Below, in pieces: positions 1 to 5,145 of a stretch of DNA of 8,215 nucleotides (position 1 is the stretch's first letter; the number at the start of each line of letters is the position of its first letter). The stretch lies in the NCBI GenBank assembly GCA_903822375.1, contig CAIJOU010000572.1, positions 1 to 8,215 on the forward strand. Direction: 5' to 3'. Both the position numbers and the translations under genes were made by a program. The notes beneath the pieces were generated by a model, which searched no databases, had not been told where the DNA came from, and saw only the letters and a program-made list of their open reading frames with translations. This DNA comes from Candidatus Hydrogenedentota bacterium (GTDB taxonomy: Bacteria; Hydrogenedentota; Hydrogenedentia; Hydrogenedentales; CAITNO01).

Positions 1-162
1 CCAAGGAAAAAGCTGGGATACCGAACTCCGCTAGAAGTCTTCCTCGAACAAACCGTTGCACTTGCAGTTTGAATTCGCGCTGCCGTCGACACATGGTTGA
101 GCGGCCATATCAGGGTCAAAGACGTTTTTTCTCGACAACAAAGCGAGCGATAAAACGCCTAT
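1..162. other. 3' flank of the leftward operon, no supported gene
   Basis: This stretch lies beyond the stop codon of the glycosidase gene. It holds no reading frame with a convincing start and ribosome site, no RNA gene and no repeat that I can see. The frame of the upstream glycosidase stays open for 43 codons past its TGA, until a TAG at 31-33; a second minus-strand frame from an ATG at 94 is open to the window edge. Both are short and neither has a recognisable product or ribosome site. An imperfect hairpin at 123-157 is the only secondary-structure candidate. Confidence 0.5.
123..157 (-). terminator. weak imperfect hairpin after the glycosidase gene
   Basis: The outer arms CGTTTT (123-128) and AAAACG (152-157), and the inner arms CTCG (131-134) and CGAG (144-147), can pair to form an interrupted stem-loop starting 6 bases past the stop codon of the leftward operon. 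Read on the minus strand, the outer 5' arm is itself T-rich, but no clean U-run follows the stem. It is therefore not a textbook intrinsic terminator. Its position is right for a 3' end, and that is the main argument for it. Confidence 0.2.
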
Positions 163-1194
163 TCATTGCGGGGGCGCGTACCGGTTGAAGATCTCGTGTC
201 CCGCCCGCAGTGAACCGTCCATATGGATGAACGCCATGTATTCCGCCGAACTGATCACTCCGTACTGGGGACGATGCAGGTCGGCCACATGGCTCTCGTG
301 CAGCGCGTGGGCCAGGAAGCCGATCTTCTGCTTCTGAAAGGTTGCGAAGTCGGCGTCGGCAATCACCACGCGGCGGGCATCGTCCAGCGAACCCCAGCAG
401 CATTCCGTCGCCAGAAGCGGCTTGCCCTTCTCGCGGGCAAAGGCCTGCAACGCATCCCAACCCACCTGCGGGGCAAAGTAGGGGTGAATCATGAGCACAT
501 CACTGTACGGTTCCACCAGCCGCAAGTCGTCCACCGACGGCGCCACGCTGACCCCGACGGATTGTTGCGCGCCCAAGGCCTTGGCTGTCTGATACGTATG
601 ACGCAGCCACTCAACATAAACTTCACGCCCGTTGTTGAAAGGCTCGTTGCACAGGTCCCAGGCCAGAATCCGGGCATCCGAGCCATGGGTTTTGAAAAGC
701 GCTTCCAGGTAGGGCCGGAACACGTAGTTGGGCGCTTGCCCGTTCTGGCCGAAGTTGGCGAACCAATAGGTAATCATTTCCGGCGAGATCCCGCCGAAAT
801 CGGGAATGCTGTGCCAGTTGTTGAAGAGCGTTGGAATGGCCACCAGCTTGTGCCGTTCACATGCCTTCAGCACGGCTTCAAAGTTGTCCGAAAACTGCTT
901 GGGATGCTTGAAATAGGCGTCATGCGACAGCCACAGACGAACCGTGTTCATGCCCGGAAAATACTTGCGGCCCAGATCCAGTTCCCGGTCAACGGTTGCT
1001 TCATCAAACCGGTCAATCCAGATCTCCACCCCGGTCCGGCCAAAGCTGGGTTGATAGTTGAAGCCGCGCACCTCCGCCCAACGATCCCGGGGCGGCGCCG
1101 CCCCCTCCTCCGCAAACACCGTCCACGGGACGATCACGGTGGCAATGCAGACAATCATCCCGCACAACGATCCCCTTTGTGGAATGGCGTTCAT
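163..1194 (-). CDS. exported GH5-like (clan GH-A) glycoside hydrolase
   Basis: This 343-residue protein most resembles the cellulase-like TIM-barrel glycosidases of clan GH-A (GH5 and relatives), which hydrolyse beta-glycosidic bonds with retention of configuration. It begins with a Sec-type signal peptide: a hydrophobic run at about residues 12-28, with likely cleavage after VFA28. Seen in sequence: RLWLS at 86-90 fits the strand-2/3 region of such barrels; WDLCNEP at 179-185 is the classic strand-4 motif, with E184 as the predicted acid/base; HPYF at 237-240 fits strand 6; and LLATECCWG at 260-268 supplies the predicted nucleophile E264 on strand 7. The 80-residue gap between the two glutamates is normal for the clan. 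The start is supported by AGGAGG at 1205-1210 (minus strand) and overlaps the stop of the small upstream gene as ATGA, so the two are probably translationally coupled. It is the last gene of the operon. Subfamily and substrate cannot be read from the sequence; no separate carbohydrate-binding module is present. Confidence 0.85.
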   Translation of the reverse strand: MNAIPQRGSLCGMIVCIATVIVPWTVFAEEGAAPPRDRWAEVRGFNYQPSFGRTGVEIWIDRFDEATVDRELDLGRKYFPGMNTVRLWLSHDAYFKHPKQFSDNFEAVLKACERHKLVAIPTLFNNWHSIPDFGGISPEMITYWFANFGQNGQAPNYVFRPYLEALFKTHGSDARILAWDLCNEPFNNGREVYVEWLRHTYQTAKALGAQQSVGVSVAPSVDDLRLVEPYSDVLMIHPYFAPQVGWDALQAFAREKGKPLLATECCWGSLDDARRVVIADADFATFQKQKIGFLAHALHESHVADLHRPQYGVISSAEYMAFIHMDGSLRAGHEIFNRYAPPQ

Positions 1195-1376
1195 GGCAGT
1201 CTATCCTCCTCTTGATCGAAGAACTGTTTCTTGCCCATGTAGGCGTCGGCTGTTCCCGTAAAGTCCAAGTGTGAGGGGCCCCTGTCGGGAAAGGCCGCGT
1301 AATTCCGCGCCGCGAGCCACACAAACACCGCCAAGGAAACGACCGTAAGAACCAGCGACAATGCGAGCAGAACCAT
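1191..1376 (-). CDS. small single-pass membrane protein, unknown function
   Basis: A 61-residue protein that I do not recognise. Residues 2-22 form one strongly hydrophobic segment (leucine, valine and alanine rich), followed by a charged, polar tail of about 39 residues (beginning AARNYAAFPDR and ending DQEEDRLP). This suggests a membrane anchor with a soluble tail; with R24 just after the segment, the tail may face the cytoplasm, but the orientation is not certain. The gene is very likely real: it has a near-perfect Shine-Dalgarno (GGAGGTGA) at ideal distance. It sits 63 bp after the flavoprotein gene on the same strand, and its TGA overlaps the ATG of the glycosidase gene by one base each way (ATGA). 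The context suggests an accessory or anchoring role for the exported neighbours, or a role in their synthesis by translational coupling. No catalytic motif is visible. Confidence 0.75.
   Translation of the reverse strand: MVLLALSLVLTVVSLAVFVWLAARNYAAFPDRGPSHLDFTGTADAYMGKKQFFDQEEDRLP
1205..1210 (-). promoter_or_regulatory. ribosome binding site of the glycosidase gene
   Basis: AGGAGG on the minus strand lies 10 bases before the ATG at 1194. It sits inside the last codons of the 61-residue gene, where it encodes the E-E-D of its C-terminus. It fixes the glycosidase start and supports coupling of the two genes. Confidence 0.7.
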
Positions 1377-1380
1377 AATG

Positions 1381-1388
1381 TCACCTCC
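1381..1388 (-). promoter_or_regulatory. strong ribosome binding site of the 61-residue gene
   Basis: GGAGGTGA on the minus strand, 4 bases before the ATG at 1376, matches the 16S rRNA anti-Shine-Dalgarno over eight bases. It is the strongest argument that this short reading frame is a translated gene and that the operon continues past the flavoprotein. Confidence 0.8.
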
Positions 1389-1439
1389 ACAATCCCGTAT
1401 CAGAATCTTCTATGATCGATTCGCCGTGCACACAGAGTT

Positions 1440-4400
1440 TCAAGGTCCCGGGTTTGAGAAACTACCCGCCGCCCTCTTGGGTTCCAGGTCAAGCGGATCG
1501 GTCGCCGTTGCCGCGTTCCCGCCGAGGATGTTCCTTGCATGGCGCGCGAAGTATGCCCGGAGGTCATGGGTGTAGCCTTCGAGCAGGCTGCGCGCGAGGC
1601 CGTTCTGATCGCCGCAACGAAACAGGGCACGCGCCAGCAGAACTTCACGGATGGAACGGTCACGGTCCATATTTGGGTTCGCGAACTCCGACGCTTTCTT
1701 GGCGTTCTGAATTTCCGTGCAGGCGTAACCGGTCATGCCGGGTTTGGCGAGGAGCGCCGCCAGGATGGAGGCGGCTTCGGGCTTGCCCAGGGTTTCGAGC
1801 GCGACGGCCACGGCCCGGTGATGGCTGAAGGCGGCGTTCGCATCAAGCGCGGCGGCCTTCGCGAGTATCGGTTCAAGCGCGCACGCCTGGCGGGTTCGGC
1901 CCAGTGCGACGATAAGGCTGTCGAGCGGGCTCAGGCTGCCGCCGAACTGGCCGCCGCCGGTAAACGACCATCCGTCATCCCAGGGTGTTTCTGCCACGGC
2001 CTTGGCCAGCGTATCGGCGCCGGCGGCGTCTCCGAGCATGCCGAGTATATGTGCATATACGCCGCGGGCCTTGTCCTCCCTGGCGTTTGCAAAGGCGTCG
2101 CGAAGCAGTGGCAGCGATTCGTCGGGCTGGGTCAGCAGCACCGCGACATTCTCATAGTCGGGGACAACCTGCCTGACAGCGGCAAGGAGTTTGTCTGCTG
2201 AAAACGGATAGGAGTCTTGGTCTGTCGGAACAGAATTCGGGATGTTGCCGATATCGACGAGATGCTGCTGCAGGGCTTTGACGTCGATCTTGCGCAGCGG
2301 GCACCCGGCCTTGACCGACATAGCGGCGGCGGCGCCCGCGGCGTAGCCCTGGTTCTGGATGTCCGGCTGCATGCGCAGGATGGGCATGGCGTCGCGATGC
2401 GCGCTGATGCCGAGGCCTGTTACGAGCAGGCCGTCAAGTCCCTTCGGCAGCAGCGCGCGGTAGGGCGTGTATGCCGAAACCTCCTCCTTGTCCGGATTGC
2501 GCAGGGCGAACATGGCATGGATCGTGAACCCGTGCGTGTCAAAGTTGCTGCTGGACTTGCCGATAGTGTCGGGATAGGTGCGCTGGTTGTAGACGTCGAG
2601 CGGCGAGATGACGAAGTCGCCGACGACCCGGCGCCGCTCGCGCGAGTCGACAATCGTGGCCAGGTCAAACGCGTCGCGGTACTTGTTGCGGCCCGAAACG
2701 AAGGTGCGCCATGCATCGACGACATCGGCGTCGTCCGTGATGGTGTAGTCGGTGTTGGCGTAATGGTCGCCGGGCGTGTGCGGCGGCATGCCCGTGCCCT
2801 GCACGGCAAGATTGTCTTCACCGGGGGTCATGCACGCGGCGCCGGCCGCGGCGGCGATGTCCGCGTTGCCTGTGGCGTCAATGACCGCCTTGGCCAACAC
2901 CACGCCGCGTCCGTCGGGCGTGGCCACAACAACGCCGGCGACGCGCGCGTCTTCAACAACGGCCCCGCAGGCCAGCACGCCGAACCAGACATCGACCCCG
3001 GCCCTGCGCAGTTCACGCCGGAACCACTCCATTTTCCACTCGACGTTCCACGAAGGGCACGCCGGCTTGGCATCGCCGCCCATTGCGCCGACACCCTGGT
3101 CGACCTCTTTGGTGAACCCGCCCCGGTATCCGTGATAATAGTTGCCGATCAGGCCGAGCGTCCCAACGCCGCCGAGGCCGTCCAGATACTCGATCACAAG
3201 CGTTTTGGCGCCCTTCCGCGCCGCCGCAATGCCGGCCGGCGCGCCGCCCGTGCCGCCTCCGACAACGATAACATCGTATTCCGCGAGAATGGGGAGCCCC
3301 CGCGCGTCTTCATGGACTACCGCCATCGCGGACCCGGAAGGGCGAAGCCCGGCCAGGAGTTCGCGCACCTCGCCCCTGGGCACAGCCCCGTCTGAGGTCT
3401 TGGCCACCATTGCGCTGTCCGTGTCGGTCATGGCCTTGGCCTCCGTGGCGGCTTCGCGGCCAATGCGCTCCCCAAGCTCAAGAAATGCCAGCGGGCGGAG
3501 CATGCGCTCGGCCGCTTCACGCGAGACATCGGCGCAGCCGCCCAAAACATACAGCCCCTCCACATTTGCCGGACGAAATATGTCGAGGTCGGCTTGCGCT
3601 GCGCCCCGCCAGGGACCGGGCGCGGATTTCCGGGCGCGCACGGCGTCCGGCGGGACCTGGAACAGCGTTTCAGAGGCCTCCATCTGCCGGGGAGTCCAGG
3701 TCCGGTCGCGCGCGGATTGCTCCGCCCGGGCAAATGCTGCAAACGAGCCGTCCTGCGCTGGCAGTGTCAGCATGCATTCGTAGGCATCCTGGAACGCGGT
3801 CGCGCCAAGTCCGCCCTGCTCGATCTGGATCGGAGCCGGGAGTTTGGCCACGCGCACGTCGCCGTTCTCCGGCGGAGCCCCGCCGAACACCACACGGCGG
3901 AACGCCTGCGGCCCGGACGGATAGTCGCGAAACTCGGCACCGGCGAGCCGCGCCACCATGGCGCGCGGCGTGGCGTCAACGACGACCCTTGCGCGAACCG
4001 CCTGGCGCCCGGAGCGGTTTGCCATGACAATGCCGGCGGGCTTCCCCAAAGCATCCCTCAGAAGGTCGGTCGCGTAACAGCCATAAAGGAAAGACACGCC
4101 CGCATTGATCAATGCCTCGTCAAGGGTGCGTTTGACCTGCATCGGCATCGGGGGAATGCGGACATCCCTGCCCGGAAGGACGGTCTTCGCGGTTTCCGAC
4201 TCAACGATGATCTCACCCAGCAGGATGCGGTGCGAGTCCGGTGTTTTCCGAAAAGCAAGCTGAACGTAGCGCGCCTTTCCGGAAACATCGACCGGGATGT
4301 GGACTGGGGCGTCCTTCGCCAGCGATGCGCTGCCGACGGTGCTGTCGGCGCGGCCCACCGGGGTCCACGACTGTCTGTCATTGCTGAATGATACGGTTAC

Positions 4401-4946
4401 GGACGGGATTTCGAAATCCCTCGCCCTGTGGAAAGCAATCACATGCAACCGGCTTACGGGCATTTCCCTGCCAAGGTCGAGTGTGATGGTCACGTCGCCG
4501 TCGTACTGGACACTGTCCTTGGCGGCAGCGTCCGCTTTCTGGTCGGCAAGCATGCGCGGGGGGCTGGTGTCCCTGTGCGCGTCTGCAGACGGACAGTCGG
4601 ACTCGTAAGTGAACGGCACGCCCGCGAATGCAATAAAGGGGGGAAGCGGAGGTTGGAACATCCGCTTGGCGAGTTCCGATCCCGGTTCCTCGCCCGGTTC
4701 CAGCCAGAGACGACAGGTTGCGCAGAGATCTTCACCGAGGTAGGGGCGCGGTGCAGCCAGGAAGACACGCGCGCCCTGTTCCGCCGCCGCCACGGCCGCC
4801 GCCACGCCCCCCGACGCGCCGCCCACAACCACCACGTCCACATCGTACGCAACCGGGATGTCGCGTGCTGATTCGAGCAGCACGTCCGCCCATCCACCCC
4901 CTGCAGCGATCAATATCGCCGTGATAACCGCCACACTCTTTCGCAT
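1440..4946 (-). CDS. exported tandem FAD-dependent oxidoreductase with discoidin-like insert
   Basis: A 1168-residue protein of the FAD-dependent oxidoreductase type (PF12831-like). It starts with a Sec-type signal peptide (MRKS then a hydrophobic stretch; cleavage probably after GWA20). Module 1 (about 36-505) opens with a dinucleotide-binding fold, VVVVGGASGG at 38-47, then GEDLCATC at 71-78, a VVDATP motif at 321-326, and a late FAD motif GLYVLGGCAD at 464-473. Between these, about 148-250, lies a beta-rich F5/8 type C (discoidin, CBM32-like) segment (TLDLGR, VSFSND, ARYVQLAF). Module 2 (about 555-885) is more canonical: VIVVGGGTGG at 559-568, GLGGVGTLG at 590-598, VIDATGNAD at 688-696 and GLDGLLVTG at 836-844. 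Residues about 912-1145 are helical and HEAT-like. The start at 4946 is chosen over an in-frame ATG at 4988 because it has AGGAGAAGG six bases upstream and a hydrophobic signal directly after it. The gene is first in the operon. The reaction is unknown; sugar oxidation is an inference from the neighbours and the discoidin-like domain. Confidence 0.85.
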   Translation of the reverse strand: MRKSVAVITAILIAAGGGWADVLLESARDIPVAYDVDVVVVGGASGGVAAAVAAAEQGARVFLAAPRPYLGEDLCATCRLWLEPGEEPGSELAKRMFQPPLPPFIAFAGVPFTYESDCPSADAHRDTSPPRMLADQKADAAAKDSVQYDGDVTITLDLGREMPVSRLHVIAFHRARDFEIPSVTVSFSNDRQSWTPVGRADSTVGSASLAKDAPVHIPVDVSGKARYVQLAFRKTPDSHRILLGEIIVESETAKTVLPGRDVRIPPMPMQVKRTLDEALINAGVSFLYGCYATDLLRDALGKPAGIVMANRSGRQAVRARVVVDATPRAMVARLAGAEFRDYPSGPQAFRRVVFGGAPPENGDVRVAKLPAPIQIEQGGLGATAFQDAYECMLTLPAQDGSFAAFARAEQSARDRTWTPRQMEASETLFQVPPDAVRARKSAPGPWRGAAQADLDIFRPANVEGLYVLGGCADVSREAAERMLRPLAFLELGERIGREAATEAKAMTDTDSAMVAKTSDGAVPRGEVRELLAGLRPSGSAMAVVHEDARGLPILAEYDVIVVGGGTGGAPAGIAAARKGAKTLVIEYLDGLGGVGTLGLIGNYYHGYRGGFTKEVDQGVGAMGGDAKPACPSWNVEWKMEWFRRELRRAGVDVWFGVLACGAVVEDARVAGVVVATPDGRGVVLAKAVIDATGNADIAAAAGAACMTPGEDNLAVQGTGMPPHTPGDHYANTDYTITDDADVVDAWRTFVSGRNKYRDAFDLATIVDSRERRRVVGDFVISPLDVYNQRTYPDTIGKSSSNFDTHGFTIHAMFALRNPDKEEVSAYTPYRALLPKGLDGLLVTGLGISAHRDAMPILRMQPDIQNQGYAAGAAAAMSVKAGCPLRKIDVKALQQHLVDIGNIPNSVPTDQDSYPFSADKLLAAVRQVVPDYENVAVLLTQPDESLPLLRDAFANAREDKARGVYAHILGMLGDAAGADTLAKAVAETPWDDGWSFTGGGQFGGSLSPLDSLIVALGRTRQACALEPILAKAAALDANAAFSHHRAVAVALETLGKPEAASILAALLAKPGMTGYACTEIQNAKKASEFANPNMDRDRSIREVLLARALFRCGDQNGLARSLLEGYTHDLRAYFARHARNILGGNAATATDPLDLEPKRAAGSFSNPGP

Positions 4947-4952
4947 CACTGT

Positions 4953-4961
4953 CCTTCTCCT
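4953..4961 (-). promoter_or_regulatory. ribosome binding site deciding the flavoprotein start
   Basis: AGGAGAAGG on the minus strand ends six bases before the ATG at 4946. The alternative in-frame ATG at 4988 has no purine-rich site before it and lies only two bases past the predicted -10 box, so it would precede or coincide with the transcript start. This site therefore fixes the start at 4946 (a GTG directly before it, at 4949, is a minor alternative). Confidence 0.7.
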
Positions 4962-4990
4962 GTTCGCCCTGTTCTCATGGGCCGGCATTC

Positions 4991-4999
4991 AGTATAGCA
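4991..4999 (-). promoter_or_regulatory. extended -10 promoter of the leftward operon
   Basis: On the minus strand this reads TGCTATACT, an extended -10 element (TGn followed by TATACT, five of six consensus bases). No good -35 hexamer lies 16-18 bases upstream, which is usual for extended -10 promoters. Transcription would start near 4984, giving a leader of about 37 bases before the ATG at 4946. The box lies inside the nested inverted repeat of this intergenic region. Confidence 0.5.
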
Positions 5000-5093
5000 G
5001 AGCCGAAAGAAGGCTTGAGCGGGCTGGCAACGCTCGCAACGACAACCGAAGGTTTGGGTTGCCGTGAATGCAATGTTCTTTCGGATATCGGTG

Positions 5094-5099
5094 TAATAT
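5094..5099 (+). promoter_or_regulatory. putative -10 box of the DUF4838 gene
   Basis: TAATAT, preceded directly by TG, lies where a -10 box would place the transcript start about 40 bases before the ATG at 5146. No convincing -35 hexamer is present at normal spacing. The main support is that it occupies the position mirrored by the stronger leftward TATACT box within the nested inverted repeat. Confidence 0.35.
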
Positions 5100-5127
5100 A
5101 TGCCGGTTAGACCTCAGTGAATCATTG

Positions 5128-5137
5128 AAGGAAGGTG
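5128..5137 (+). promoter_or_regulatory. ribosome binding site of the DUF4838 gene
   Basis: AAGGAAGGTG ends eight bases before the ATG at 5146. It supports that start over the in-frame ATG at 5068, which lies inside the inverted-repeat promoter region and has no such site. Confidence 0.6.
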
Positions 5138-5145
5138 CTCCGGAT

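Larger units (their letters stand above)
4982..5106. repeat. three nested concentric inverted repeats in a divergent promoter region
   Basis: Three perfect inverted-repeat pairs share one centre near 5044: CCGGCAT (4982-4988) with ATGCCGG (5100-5106); CCGAAAGAA (5003-5011) with TTCTTTCGG (5076-5084); and GGCAAC (5026-5031) with GTTGCC (5058-5063). Read outward toward each gene, both halves show TTGCC, 12 or 14 bases, TTCTTTCGG, 14 or 15 bases, ATGCCGG, with the -10-like box inside the last interval. A minor AACC-GAA-GGTT hairpin lies at 5044-5054. The half-sites between the matched blocks have diverged. Likely roles are paired binding sites for one regulator, or the trace of an inverted promoter duplication. 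Confidence 0.6.

Noticed and set aside
1..94. Minus-strand frame from the ATG at 94 running off the left edge
   Set aside because: About 31 codons with no ribosome site and no recognisable product; too short to support.
223..1215. 330-codon plus-strand open frame opposite the glycosidase gene
   Set aside because: Its translation has no family motif and is low-complexity in R, H, G and P; it mirrors the codon bias of a well-supported gene with both catalytic glutamates on the other strand.
2217..3395. 392-codon plus-strand open frame opposite the flavoprotein gene
   Set aside because: It lies fully inside the second FAD module, has no recognisable domain, and is the usual antisense shadow of a GC-rich gene.
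4947..4988. Upstream start for the flavoprotein giving a Tat-like NRRRTVMRK motif
   Set aside because: The RRRT is simply the ribosome site AGGAGAAGGACA read as codons; the ATG at 4988 has no ribosome site and lies at or before the predicted transcript start.
5014..5030. TTGCCA (5025-5030, minus strand) as a -35 box for the leftward promoter
   Set aside because: It matches the -35 consensus in five of six bases but is 28 bases from the -10 box, far beyond workable spacing; it is reported only as part of the nested repeat.
5068..5145. Upstream start for the DUF4838 protein at 5068
   Set aside because: It lies inside the promoter inverted repeat, has no ribosome site, and would put 26 non-signal-like residues before a clear signal peptide starting at 5146.
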